Shown: positions 16,979 through 25,746 of the stretch, piece after piece | Numbering within the stretch: the stretch's first letter is position 1 | Layout: every line of letters starts with the position of its first letter | Source: Prevotella sp. | Lineage (GTDB): Bacteria > Bacteroidota > Bacteroidia > Bacteroidales > Bacteroidaceae | Reading direction: 5' to 3' | DNA length: 62,887 nucleotides | Assembly (NCBI GenBank): GCA_017400455.1 | Contig: JAFPTC010000025.1 | Span: 1 to 62,887 of the forward strand | Made by a program: the position numbers and the translations under genes | Notes under the pieces: generated by a model | What the model was told of the DNA's origin: nothing | Seen by the model: the letters and a program-made list of their open reading frames with translations, nothing else | The model's database searches: none

Positions 16979-17857
16979 ATGAACAGAACAAAGAAAACCG
17001 TTGCAGCCATTCTTTTCGGATGCCTCGCAACATCTGCCTCGGCCGTGGAGGCGCAGGACACGCTGGTGATTGAAGAAGCCAACAAGGTGAAGATTGAGAC
17101 CCGCGACACCGTGCAGCGCATCGTCATCAGCGGCATGAAGAACGACCCGGAGTTTCACTACGTGCAGCGCATCAGCATTCCCGACTCGTCGGCCGTGCGC
17201 CGCAGCATAGTGAGCGTGCGCGACTTCAACAAGACCAACATCTTGAAGAAAAAGAACGAGAACAGCAAGTGGGACACCTCGGGCCGGCTGAGCCTTGGAC
17301 TGAACACCATGGTCGACGCGCCCGACGACTACGACTTCAAGCTCTGGCCCGCCCTTGAGATTGGCATTGGCATGAACCACAACTGGCATCCCTTCGGCAA
17401 GCAGAACGAATGGAGCATAGGATGGGGCATCAACTGGCACCACTACTGCCTCGACGACGACAAATACTTCACCAAGGATGCACAGAACATGATAACGCTG
17501 ACGCCCTACCCCGCCGGCCCCGAAGACCGTCGCACCTCGATGAACACCTTCAGCCTGCAGCTGCCGCTGGGCTACACCCACTATTTCGACAAGAAGCACA
17601 AATGGTCGCTGGGCCTGGGCGTCATTGTCAACTGGAACGTCTACGGCAAGGCCAACCGCAACTACACGCTGAACGACGAGGACTACGACATCGGCACGCG
17701 CCACATTGGCCAGATGCCCTTCACCTTCGACGGCGTCATCTATGTCGACGTGCCCTATCTGCCCAAGCTCTACTGCAAATACAGCCCCTCGAAGTTCTTC
17801 CGCGAAAGCCGTGGCCCCGAGATGCACCAGCTCAGCTTCGGCATCTGCTTAGAATAA
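16979..17857 (+). CDS. Outer-membrane beta-barrel-like protein
   Basis: 292 residues: signal peptide (SASAVEAQ), an 80-residue periplasmic N-terminal part (VIEEANKVKIETRDTVQRIV), then eight to ten amphipathic strands (SGRLSLGLNTM, WPALEIGIGMNHNW, WSIGWGINWHHY, WSLGLGVIVNWNVYG). The last strand, HQLSFGICLE, is typical of small outer-membrane barrels. Start fixed by the 24-bp spacing from the previous gene; the GH9 gene begins 29 bp after it. Function unknown. Being sandwiched between an unknown secreted protein and a cellulase hints at a shared envelope complex. Confidence 0.75.
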   Translation: MNRTKKTVAAILFGCLATSASAVEAQDTLVIEEANKVKIETRDTVQRIVISGMKNDPEFHYVQRISIPDSSAVRRSIVSVRDFNKTNILKKKNENSKWDTSGRLSLGLNTMVDAPDDYDFKLWPALEIGIGMNHNWHPFGKQNEWSIGWGINWHHYCLDDDKYFTKDAQNMITLTPYPAGPEDRRTSMNTFSLQLPLGYTHYFDKKHKWSLGLGVIVNWNVYGKANRNYTLNDEDYDIGTRHIGQMPFTFDGVIYVDVPYLPKLYCKYSPSKFFRESRGPEMHQLSFGICLE

Positions 17858-17886
17858 GGAACACCGACCACCAATAGCTGAAGACC

Positions 17887-19602
17887 ATGAACGCGAAAAA
17901 AACATTTGCAGGCCTGGCTTTGCTTTGCGCCACCACCGGCATGCAAGCGGGCGACGGCGCCGTGCAGCTGCGCCGCAACCAGGTGGGCTACGGCCCCCAG
18001 CAGGAGAAAATCATTGTTGTTGAGGGCACCAACCCCAAGGGAAAGCTGCGGCTGACGGCGCCCGATGGACGGGTGAGCAAGCCGAAGACGGTGCGCAAGG
18101 CCGTTTCGCCCTGGTCGGGCAAGACGCGCTACGTGGTGGACCTGGGCCAGCTCACGGAAGTGGGCCAATATCAGCTCAGCCTGGGCAAGGAAAAATGCAC
18201 AGTGAGCGTGGCCGAGCATCCGCTGCGCGAGGTGTCGAAGGCTTCGCTGCGCCTGTTCTACCTCATCCGCTCGGGCGTGCCCATCAGCATGGGCGGCGAC
18301 TACAACCGACCCCTGGGCCATGCCGACACGAAGGTGCTGGTTCACCCCTCGGCCGCCTCGCCCCTGCGCCCCGCCGGAACGGTCATCAGCTCGCCTCTGG
18401 GCTGGTATGACGCGGGCGACTATAATAAATATGTGGTCAACTCGGCCTTCAGCATCGGCCTGATGCTGGCCGCCTACGAGCAGCAGCCCCAATACTTTGC
18501 CGCCCTGAACACCAACATACCCGAGAGCCAGAACCAGACGCCCGACCTGCTCGACGAGATGATGTTCAACCTTGCATGGCTCTTCACCATGCAGGATCCC
18601 TACGACGGCGGCGTCTACCACAAGCTGACCACGCCCAACTTCGAGGGCTTCATCATGCCCACAGCGTGCAAGCAGCCGCGCTATGTGGTGGCCAAGAGCG
18701 TCACCGCCACGCTCGACTTTGCAGCCGTGATGGCCGATGCCGCCCGCCTCTTCGAGCCGTTCCAGCAGGACTATCCGGGTTTCTGCGCCCAGGCTGCTGC
18801 CGTGGCCGAAAGGGCCTACCAGTGGGCCAAGGCCAACCCCACGGCCTTCTACCGCCAGGAGCGGCTGAAGGACCCAGCCGTGAGCACCGGAACGTATGGC
18901 GACATGAACGCCCGCGACGAGTTCTTCTGGGCCGCATCAGCCCTCTACCGCCTGACGGGCAAGCAGACCTATCTTGACGATGCCCTCCAGCACCAGCCCA
19001 AGGCCTTCACCGCCCCCACCTGGGGCAACGTGGCCTCATTAGGAGCCTACGAGTGGCTGGCCGCCAAGGACGGCGCCGCCCTGTTCCAGCCCATGAAGGA
19101 GCAGCTCATGGCCTATTGCGACGATCTGGTGAAGAAGGCTGAAGGCTCCTGCTTCCAGTCGCCCTTCGGCAACAACGCCCGCGACTTTGGTTGGGGCTGC
19201 CTGGCCGAAAACTGCTGCTGTCCAGCCATGGCCCTGCTCTATGCCGACCAGCTCCTGGGCACGCAGAAGTATCGTCCCTACGCGCTGCAGAACGCCGACT
19301 ACCTGTTGGGCCGCAACGCCACGGGCTATTGCTTCGTGACGGGCTTCGGCGACCAAAGCCCCATGCAGCCTCACCACCGCCCGTCGGCTGCCGACGGCAT
19401 CGATGCTCCCTTCCCGGGCATGCTCGTGGGCGGGCCGAACCCTGGCCAGCAGGACAAGAACGACGGCCAGTTCAGCTATCCCTCGAACCAGCCAGACGAG
19501 TCGTACATCGACCACAGTGCCAGCTACGCCTCGAACGAGATTGCCATCAACTGGAACGCCTCGCTCGTAGCGCTGTTCTGCTGGCTCGACGCCACGGAAT
19601 GA
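17887..19602 (+). CDS. GH9 endoglucanase with N-terminal Ig-like domain
   Basis: 571 residues: signal peptide (MNAKKTFAGLALLCATTGMQ), cellulase N-terminal Ig-like domain (VQLRRNQVGYGPQQEKIIVV), then the (alpha/alpha)6 catalytic domain. The catalytic base Asp pair is in GWYDAGDYNKYVVNS and the acid Glu in YASNEIAINWNASLV. Family activity is cleavage of beta-1,4-glucan, including mixed-linkage glucan and xyloglucan backbones. Likely periplasmic or surface; no dockerin or CBM seen. Third gene of the 16004 operon, followed by a strong terminator. Confidence 0.92.
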   Translation: MNAKKTFAGLALLCATTGMQAGDGAVQLRRNQVGYGPQQEKIIVVEGTNPKGKLRLTAPDGRVSKPKTVRKAVSPWSGKTRYVVDLGQLTEVGQYQLSLGKEKCTVSVAEHPLREVSKASLRLFYLIRSGVPISMGGDYNRPLGHADTKVLVHPSAASPLRPAGTVISSPLGWYDAGDYNKYVVNSAFSIGLMLAAYEQQPQYFAALNTNIPESQNQTPDLLDEMMFNLAWLFTMQDPYDGGVYHKLTTPNFEGFIMPTACKQPRYVVAKSVTATLDFAAVMADAARLFEPFQQDYPGFCAQAAAVAERAYQWAKANPTAFYRQERLKDPAVSTGTYGDMNARDEFFWAASALYRLTGKQTYLDDALQHQPKAFTAPTWGNVASLGAYEWLAAKDGAALFQPMKEQLMAYCDDLVKKAEGSCFQSPFGNNARDFGWGCLAENCCCPAMALLYADQLLGTQKYRPYALQNADYLLGRNATGYCFVTGFGDQSPMQPHHRPSAADGIDAPFPGMLVGGPNPGQQDKNDGQFSYPSNQPDESYIDHSASYASNEIAINWNASLVALFCWLDATE

Positions 19603-19629
19603 TGGTTGCTGGCAGCTGGTTTTAACCAA

Positions 19630-19668
19630 AAGTCGTTGAGCTTTTTTCAAGGCTCAACGACTTTTTTT
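19630..19668 (+). terminator. Intrinsic terminator of GH9 operon
   Basis: Stem AGTCGTTGAGC (19631-19641) pairs with GCTCAACGACT (19652-19662) around a T-rich loop, followed by a run of T. Confidence 0.9.
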
Positions 19669-19741
19669 AATGATAATCCGTATGTACCCGATAGATGGCC
19701 TGCGCTCGAAAAAGTGCACTGGATAATTACTAAATATTCAA

Positions 19742-19828
19742 CAAAGATTTAAAGATTTTAAAGATTCCATGCGGACCGGAGCGCAATACACATCGCGTTA
19801 GCCCATCTTTTAAATCTTTTAATCTTTG
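19742..19828. repeat. Inverted AAAGATT-type heptamer repeat
   Basis: Left arm 19742-19765 (CAAAGATTTAAAGATTTT..) and right arm 19805-19828 are near reverse complements, each made of imperfect 7-8 bp repeats around a 39-bp non-repetitive centre. Not coding. Confidence 0.75.
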
Positions 19829-19894
19829 TAAAATAGTACCCAGCCCAATGTATCGTCCCTTGGGGTACTGTCGGATAATTGCGGATAATCATAC

Positions 19895-20016
19895 TTTTTT
19901 TCTGGGAGGCCTCCGCAGAAAAAAATCTCACGTGAGATTTTTTCACGGGAAGGCCTCCCAGAAAATTTTCTCACGTGAGATTTTTTCACGGGAAGCCTCC
20001 GCAGAAAATTTTCACG
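19895..20016. repeat. 43-bp palindromic array, locus C
   Basis: Cores at 19926-19937 and 19969-19980, 43 bp apart, with GC palindromes before, between and after. It lies between the convergent GH9 and sensor-kinase genes. Confidence 0.95.
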
Positions 20017-20054
20017 CTCAAATTAGTGAAAATCTCGGGTTCAATTCGTTTTAT

Positions 20055-20129
20055 CAACACAGAGACACAGAGGTACAGAGGTTGTACGTCTTGAGAAAAA
20101 AAACTCTGTGTCTCTGTATCTCTGTGTTT
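20055..20129. repeat. Inverted ACACAGAG-type octamer repeat
   Basis: Arms 20055-20080 and 20104-20129 match at 22 of 26 positions when one is reversed. Each is built of 8-bp units such as ACACAGAG, with a 23-bp loop. Same architecture as the element at 19742-19828 but unrelated sequence. Confidence 0.8.
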
Positions 20130-20171
20130 AGATCGTCATACAAAGACCCCACCCAAAAAGTGCAGTAGCCG

Positions 20172-22142
20172 CTAAGCAATTCCCTTGACAACGAAACAAA
20201 TGCCGTGATCGACGCTGCGGTCGCGCTCGACATCATAGCCCAGACAGCGGGCCAGCTTGCGAGCCAAGGGCAGACCAAGACCCATGCCGGGCTGGCTGTT
20301 GTCGATGCGCCAGAAGGGCAGGAAAAGCTGCTCGTCATCGACATCGGCGGGCAAGGAGCCTTCGTTGGCCACGGCCACGGTGTACGTACCGTCAGCCTCC
20401 TGTCGGCAACTGACGTCGATGCTGGTGCCACTGCCGTGCTTGTCGGCATTCGAGAGCAGGCAGTTGATGATGGTCTGGAAGGGACGCTGACTGGTGAGGA
20501 TGACCACGTCGTCGGCCACGCTGGTGGTGAACTGCTTTTGCAGCGAGAGGTTGCGCAAGCCATAGTCGCCCAGCGTAGACTGCGCCAGCTCGTTCAGGCC
20601 CACGGAGTCGGTCATGGGGAAAGTGGTGTCGGCATCGGTGACGCTGAAGAAGAGGAACTCGTGAGTAGCCTCGGCCACCTGGCTGGCGCAGGAGGCAATC
20701 TCCTTGCGCATCTGCATCAGCTCGTCGGGCGCTATCAGGTGGTCCTTGTCCTCGGCTATCATCTCGGCCATGCCAATGAGAGCATTCAGCGGCGAGCGCA
20801 AGGCCCCTTCGTAGAGGCGCTGCCGCCTGCCGTCCACATCGTCGGTTTCGTGCATATAGGAGGCGAGCACCGGCGCAATGAGGGCTTCCACGCTCTTGGC
20901 AGCGGCCACGATATCAGGATAGGACTTGTCGTTCTGGGCATCAGTGAGCGTGAAGTTGGGGTTGTTGAAGATGCGGGCATAGCCACGCAGCACGTTCACC
21001 GGCGACTTCAGGCGGTCGTCCATCGACATGACGAAGGCGCGGCGGATGGCCTGGGCGGCACGCGTCTGCTGGCGCGACTCTTCGAGCAGCTTGTACTGAT
21101 GTATCAGCTCGCGGTGCTTGCGGTGGCGATAGATGAGCACGGCCACCAGCAAGGCCAGCAGGATCATGGTGGCCAGCGCCAGTATGGCAATGTTCTTCAC
21201 GCGGCTGCGGCTGCGTTCCTTTTCCATCTCCAGCACCTCGATGTCGTGTACCAGGCCTTCGATGTCTTCCTCCAGCACCTCGTTGCGCTTAGCCTGGTCG
21301 ATGCTGTCGCGGCGAAGCACCTCCCGGTAGGCACGCTGCCAGTCGCCCATATAGGCGTAGACCGTAGTACGCTGATGGGAAGCGCTTGTCTCGGCGCCCA
21401 GGCTGTCGCACCAGGCCAGCGCGCCCTCATAGTCGCCCTGGCGCAGGCAGCGATAGACCATCACATTGTTATAGTTGGTGGAGCCGACGTAGTCGGGATG
21501 CAGGGTCAGCAGGCTGTCGTACTGGCGGTAACTGTCGTCGAAGGCCTCCATGTCGCCGCGCTCGAAATGGATGAGGCAGCGATAGCTGAGCGCGCCGCTC
21601 TGAGCCCTCACGTTATCTGACGAGACGGGTAGGCTGTCCAGATAGGCCAGTGCACGGTCGGGATCGGTGTTGCTCAGGGCAAGGGTCAGCAGAAAATAGA
21701 TGTTGGCCTGAGCCAGCTTGTTGTTAACGGTGTCGATGGCCTGCAGGGCCTTCATGAAGTAGCGCTCACCCATCTGGTGGTGGCCACGTTTCACGTAGTA
21801 GAGGCCCAGGCCCTGATGGGGAATGTAGGCGTACTGGCTCATGCCGCGCTGCTGAATGTCGTCGGTGATGCGGCCAATCTCGGTGTAGCTGCGATAGAAA
21901 TGGTCGTTGTTTATCTGGTATACAACCTTGTTCAGCCAAACATTGTAGAACCTGGCCCAGTCTTTCTTCTCGGCCAGATAGTCCATATACTCCTGCTCAG
22001 CCTGATAGAAAGCTTCTTCGTCGTCGCCATCCTCCAACTCGTAGATGCGTGCGATGAAATCCAGCTCCTCATCCGAAAGCTGCTGCTGAGCTAAAGCCGG
22101 AGCTCCTACTAATATAAAAAGGAATAGCAGGAATTTCTTCAT
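20172..22142 (-). CDS. TPR-containing sensor kinase lacking the phospho-acceptor His
   Basis: 656 residues: signal peptide, periplasmic TPR-like helices (about 25-300), coiled coil (EVLEEDIEGLVHDIEVLEME), one membrane helix (about 316-337), then a cytoplasmic kinase core. In the place of the H-box, FVMSMDDRLKSPVNV has Asp376 where His is expected. A second H-box-like stretch, LYEGALRSPLNALIGM, has Gly446 there. The ATP-binding half looks intact: N box LLSNADKH (Asn565), LFLPFWRID and GMGLGLPLARKL. It may act as a pseudokinase or ATP-dependent partner. No response regulator adjoins it. Confidence 0.85.
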   Translation of the reverse strand: MKKFLLFLFILVGAPALAQQQLSDEELDFIARIYELEDGDDEEAFYQAEQEYMDYLAEKKDWARFYNVWLNKVVYQINNDHFYRSYTEIGRITDDIQQRGMSQYAYIPHQGLGLYYVKRGHHQMGERYFMKALQAIDTVNNKLAQANIYFLLTLALSNTDPDRALAYLDSLPVSSDNVRAQSGALSYRCLIHFERGDMEAFDDSYRQYDSLLTLHPDYVGSTNYNNVMVYRCLRQGDYEGALAWCDSLGAETSASHQRTTVYAYMGDWQRAYREVLRRDSIDQAKRNEVLEEDIEGLVHDIEVLEMEKERSRSRVKNIAILALATMILLALLVAVLIYRHRKHRELIHQYKLLEESRQQTRAAQAIRRAFVMSMDDRLKSPVNVLRGYARIFNNPNFTLTDAQNDKSYPDIVAAAKSVEALIAPVLASYMHETDDVDGRRQRLYEGALRSPLNALIGMAEMIAEDKDHLIAPDELMQMRKEIASCASQVAEATHEFLFFSVTDADTTFPMTDSVGLNELAQSTLGDYGLRNLSLQKQFTTSVADDVVILTSQRPFQTIINCLLSNADKHGSGTSIDVSCRQEADGTYTVAVANEGSLPADVDDEQLFLPFWRIDNSQPGMGLGLPLARKLARCLGYDVERDRSVDHGICFVVKGIA

Positions 22143-22172
22143 CTTTTACCTTAAAAAATTACAATTAGGTTA

Positions 22173-22180
22173 CAAAATTA
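22173..22180 (-). promoter_or_regulatory. -7 promoter box, sensor-kinase gene
   Basis: TAATTTTG on the minus strand, about 30 bp before the start codon at 22142. Confidence 0.5.
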
Positions 22181-22239
22181 CAAAAAAAAGTTTTAATTTA
22201 CAAGCTTTTTCGTTCTTTTTTTTGTAATTCAGCATAAAA

Positions 22240-22273
22240 AAATAACACGGACTATCATTTCAGATAGTCCGTG
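22240..22273 (-). terminator. Intrinsic terminator overlapping the lyase stop codon
   Basis: An 11-bp perfect stem (22246-22256 with 22263-22273, CACGGACTATC/GATAGTCCGTG) is followed on the minus strand by a T-rich run. The stop codon (22255-22257) lies within the hairpin, so the last codons double as terminator. Confidence 0.9.
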
Positions 22274-24198
22274 CGGTCAGAACCGAGGTAGAAGCCTGGC
22301 TCAGGCGGTTGGTTGTAGCCAGCGTTCTGATAGGCCACGCTGAGCCGGTAGGGCACGTCCTGCATCAGGCAGTTGATGCGGTACTCGGTAGGGATGGTGG
22401 TGGTGTAGATGCGCAGCTCGGTTGACTCGCGGTCGCGGGCAATGACCTCCTCGCGCCAGTCGCCCAGCATGTCGGCCTGCAGGCAGGGGTTCGACTTCGA
22501 GCCGTTGTTGAACACGGCACCATCGAATTTCTGCACGTCCACCACGGCCTTGTTCGTCCAGTCGTACTTGCTCACGGTGGCGCGGTCGAGCAGCTCGCGC
22601 AGCAGGTCGCCGTCCCACCAGATGCCGAAGTTGATGCTCAGGTGGCGGCCGCCCATGCGCAGCGTCTGCTGATGCTGCGGGTCGTCGGCGTCTTGCAGCA
22701 GGTTGAGCACCTCGCCCTTGATGTTGCGGATGCCATGGCTGTCGCTGCTCCACATCTCCAGGCCGGGATTGGTGGGGTCTATGTCGGCGGCCATGCAGCG
22801 GCCCACGTCGCTCTTCGAGGGAATCTGGAAGATGACCTTGCCCGTGGCGGCGTCGCGGAAGTCGCTGCCATCGCGCCGGTTCTCATGGCAGTCCCACACC
22901 TGCAGGCGGTCGCTCTCGGGGTCGAAAGCCATCAGGTGCATGGCGTCGCCATGGCCCATGCCGGTGTTGTAGAGTCCGCGCCCGTCGTGGTCAACGGCCA
23001 TTGAGCCGTAGGTTATCTCGTCCAGGCCGTCGCCATCCACATCGGCCACGCGCAGGTTGTGGTTGCCCTGGCCGGCATAGCTTCGCCACTCATCATTGTT
23101 GGTGTCGAAGACCCACTGCTGGCTCAGTTCCTTTCCGTCCCAGTTCCAGGCGGCCAGCACCGAGCGGGTGTAGTAGCCTCGGCAGAACACGGCGCTGGGC
23201 ACCAGGCGCCCGTTGTGCTTGGCTCCGAAATAGCCCACGGCGGCCAGATAGCGGTCGCTTCGGTTGGCGTAGGCATCGCCCCAGTCGCGCAGGTTGCCGC
23301 GCTCGGGCACGTAGGGCTTGGTGTCAAGCACTTGGCCCGTCAGGCCGTCGAACACCGAGATATACTCTGGCCCCGTGAGGATGCGGCCCGTCATGGAGCG
23401 CTGCCCACGGTTGTAACGGGACCACTCCTCGCGGCGATCGAAGTCGCCCTCTACGCCCTTGTGGCGCCAGTCGGCGGCGGAATCGCCAATCACTTTTCCG
23501 CAGGCGTCGCGGGTTCCGTCGGCCGTCTTCACCATCAGCTCGGCGCGGCCGTCGCCGTCCAAGTCGTAGACAATGAAGGGCACGTAGTGGGCGCCGCTGC
23601 GGATGTTGCGCCCCAGGTCGATGCGCCAGAGCAGAAGGCCGTTCTGGCGGTAGCAGTCGAATATGGTGGAACCGGTGAAGCCGTCGTGGGCGTTGTCGTG
23701 GGCGTTGGACGGATCCCACTTCAGGATAATCTCATACTGGCCGTCGCCATCGACATCGGCCACGGTGGCATCGTTGGCGCTGTAGGAGTAGGTACGCCCG
23801 TCGGGCGTGGTACCGTCGGCGGGCTTCTGCAGCTTCACGGGCAGATAGCCTACAGGAGCATCGGAACAAAGGGTGAAGCTGCCGTCGGCCTGGCCTCCTT
23901 TCACTTCGTAGACGACGTCACCAGCCAGAGGCTGCTCGTCAACAAAACAGGTGCCTCCCGAAGTGAGGGGCTGGCCGTTCAGTTTCTCGCCGTTGCGATA
24001 GACGTCGAAGGGCTGGCCCTTGGCATCGTCGCGCAGCACGCGCCAGCTGACGAAGACCTTCCCGTCGGCCTGACGCACAGCCACCACGCCACGATCGAGC
24101 CGCTCCATCGACAGCTGCGTGTGGTCGTAACGAGGCTGAGAAAGGGCTGCCGCAGAACTCAGCAGCAGCCCTAAACAAATGTACTTACATATCTTCAT
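22255..24198 (-). CDS. PL11 rhamnogalacturonan lyase
   Basis: About 647 residues. The start at 24198 (MKICKYICLGLLLSSAAALS) gives a signal peptide; upstream in-frame codons overlap the previous gene and look like noise. Family features: N-terminal beta domain (VFVSWRVLRDDAKGQPFDVY) and an eight-bladed propeller with repeated Asp-rich calcium loops (DVDGDGQYEIILKWDP, YDLDGDGRAELMVKTADG, RVADVDGDGLDEITYGSM). It cuts the rhamnose-galacturonate bond of rhamnogalacturonan I by beta-elimination. The start overlaps the aldA end by 14 bp, so the two are translationally coupled. Confidence 0.92.
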   Translation of the reverse strand: MKICKYICLGLLLSSAAALSQPRYDHTQLSMERLDRGVVAVRQADGKVFVSWRVLRDDAKGQPFDVYRNGEKLNGQPLTSGGTCFVDEQPLAGDVVYEVKGGQADGSFTLCSDAPVGYLPVKLQKPADGTTPDGRTYSYSANDATVADVDGDGQYEIILKWDPSNAHDNAHDGFTGSTIFDCYRQNGLLLWRIDLGRNIRSGAHYVPFIVYDLDGDGRAELMVKTADGTRDACGKVIGDSAADWRHKGVEGDFDRREEWSRYNRGQRSMTGRILTGPEYISVFDGLTGQVLDTKPYVPERGNLRDWGDAYANRSDRYLAAVGYFGAKHNGRLVPSAVFCRGYYTRSVLAAWNWDGKELSQQWVFDTNNDEWRSYAGQGNHNLRVADVDGDGLDEITYGSMAVDHDGRGLYNTGMGHGDAMHLMAFDPESDRLQVWDCHENRRDGSDFRDAATGKVIFQIPSKSDVGRCMAADIDPTNPGLEMWSSDSHGIRNIKGEVLNLLQDADDPQHQQTLRMGGRHLSINFGIWWDGDLLRELLDRATVSKYDWTNKAVVDVQKFDGAVFNNGSKSNPCLQADMLGDWREEVIARDRESTELRIYTTTIPTEYRINCLMQDVPYRLSVAYQNAGYNQPPEPGFYLGSDRTDYLK

Positions 24199-25627
24199 AG
24201 GTATCGAGATAGGTGACGTGGGTGACGAGGTACTCATCAACGCCATGCTTGCCGTCAGCACCGCCAATGCCGCTCTTCTTCACGCCAGCGTGGAAGCCCT
24301 GAATGGCTTCGAAGTGTTCGCGGTTGATGTAGGTCTCGCCAAACTCCAGCTCGCGGCAGGCCTTCACGGCCACGTTCAGGTCCTTGGTAAAGATGCTGCT
24401 GGCCAAGCCGTACTCGCAGTCGTTGGCCATCTCAATGGCTTCGTCAATGGTGGAGAACGTTACCAGCGGAATGACGGGGCCGAAGGTCTCTTCGTGAATG
24501 ATATCCATGTCCTGGCGGCAGTCGTCCAGCACGGTGGCGGCGTAGAAATAGCCTTTCTCGCCCACTCGGTGACCGCCGCAGAGCAGTTTTGCTCCCTGCT
24601 TCAGGGCGCGTTCCACCTTCTCGGTGACGCTTTCCAAGGCGCGAGCCTCCACCAGCGGTCCCATGTCCACGGTTTCGTCGGCGCAGGGGTCGCCCACCTT
24701 CACGGCCTTCATCTTCTCTACCAGTATCTTGGTAAAGTCGTCCTTCACCTCCTCCTGCACATACACGCGCTCGGCGTTGTTGCAAATCTGGCCGTTGTTG
24801 CCGATACGGCTATCGACAATCCACTGAGCGGCGCGCTCCAGGTCGGCGTCCTTCATGACAATGGCCGGTGCCTTGCCTCCCAGCTCCAAGCTGACCTTGG
24901 TAATGTTCTTCGAGGCGGCGGCCATGATGCTCTCGCCGGCACCCACGCTGCCCGTCACGCTGACGATGTCAATCTTGGGGCTTCCGGCCATCTCGTTGCC
25001 AATGACGCTGCCCTTGCCAGTAACGATGTTGATCACGCCGGCGGGCAGTCCCACCTCGTCGACCACCTTGGCAAACTCGGTGCAGTTCTCGGGCGTCAGC
25101 TGCGAGGGCTTGATGACGATGGTGCAGCCTGCAATCAGGGCGGCGCCAGCCTTACGTGCTATGAGGAAGAAGGGGAAGTTCCAGGGCAGGATGCCTGCCA
25201 CGACGCCAATGGGCTTCTTCGTCAGCAGGATGGTCTCGTTTGGACGGTCGCTGGGTATAATCTCGCCCTCGATGTGGCGGGCGAACGTTGCCATATACTC
25301 AAAGTAGCTGATGGTGGCTCCCACCTCTATCGAGGCCCAGTTGCGCGTCTTTCCCTGCTCGCGCATAATAATCTCGGTGAACTCCTGTTCGCGGGCCTTA
25401 ATGCCTGCGGCAATTTTCAGCAGATACTGTGCCCGCTCGATGGCGGGTTTCTTGGCCCATGCCTTCTGCGCGGCGCGTGCGGCGTCGAGTGCGCGGTTTA
25501 CGTCTTCGATGGTTCCTTCAGGCTGACGCGAGATGACTTCCTCGGTCGAGGGGTTCAACACATCAATCCACTTGCCGTTCGAGCTGTCGCAGAACTGGCC
25601 GTCAATGTACATTTGAAGATTTTTCAT
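24185..25627 (-). CDS. aldA: Lactaldehyde dehydrogenase (AldA-type, NAD-dependent)
   Basis: 480 residues, collinear with E. coli AldA throughout (MYIDGQF, EGEIIPSDRPNETILL, GILPWNFPFFLIARK, ETYINREHFEAIQGFHAG). Catalytic Cys is in NNGQICNNAERV and the general-base Glu in VSLELGGKAP. It oxidises L-lactaldehyde, made from rhamnose or fucose, to lactate. Being coupled with a rhamnogalacturonan lyase fits pectin-rhamnose catabolism, although no rhamnose isomerase, kinase or aldolase is in the window. Promoter box at 25673-25680. Confidence 0.9.
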   Translation of the reverse strand: MKNLQMYIDGQFCDSSNGKWIDVLNPSTEEVISRQPEGTIEDVNRALDAARAAQKAWAKKPAIERAQYLLKIAAGIKAREQEFTEIIMREQGKTRNWASIEVGATISYFEYMATFARHIEGEIIPSDRPNETILLTKKPIGVVAGILPWNFPFFLIARKAGAALIAGCTIVIKPSQLTPENCTEFAKVVDEVGLPAGVINIVTGKGSVIGNEMAGSPKIDIVSVTGSVGAGESIMAAASKNITKVSLELGGKAPAIVMKDADLERAAQWIVDSRIGNNGQICNNAERVYVQEEVKDDFTKILVEKMKAVKVGDPCADETVDMGPLVEARALESVTEKVERALKQGAKLLCGGHRVGEKGYFYAATVLDDCRQDMDIIHEETFGPVIPLVTFSTIDEAIEMANDCEYGLASSIFTKDLNVAVKACRELEFGETYINREHFEAIQGFHAGVKKSGIGGADGKHGVDEYLVTHVTYLDTYEDM

Positions 25628-25672
25628 GCTCGTAGTAGTTTTTGGTAGTTAGTAAAATAAAAATATCGAAGG

Positions 25673-25680
25673 CAAAGATA
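25673..25680 (-). promoter_or_regulatory. -7 promoter box, aldA/PL11 operon
   Basis: TATCTTTG on the minus strand, with a leader of about 40 nt. Confidence 0.6.
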
Positions 25681-25746
25681 CGAAAAAAAAGCGAAACAGC
25701 AATCGTCTGTCTCACTTTTTAGTTTATTTAATAATTAATGGTTGGA

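Noticed and set aside
20205-21620. 471-residue open frame antisense to the sensor kinase
   Set aside because: It mirrors a real gene with recognisable domains; the translation is Val/His/Gln-rich with no family features, a known side effect of GC-rich codon use.
24179-25648. 489-residue frame antisense to aldA
   Set aside because: AldA is unmistakable on the other strand. The antisense translation has no domain and no promoter.
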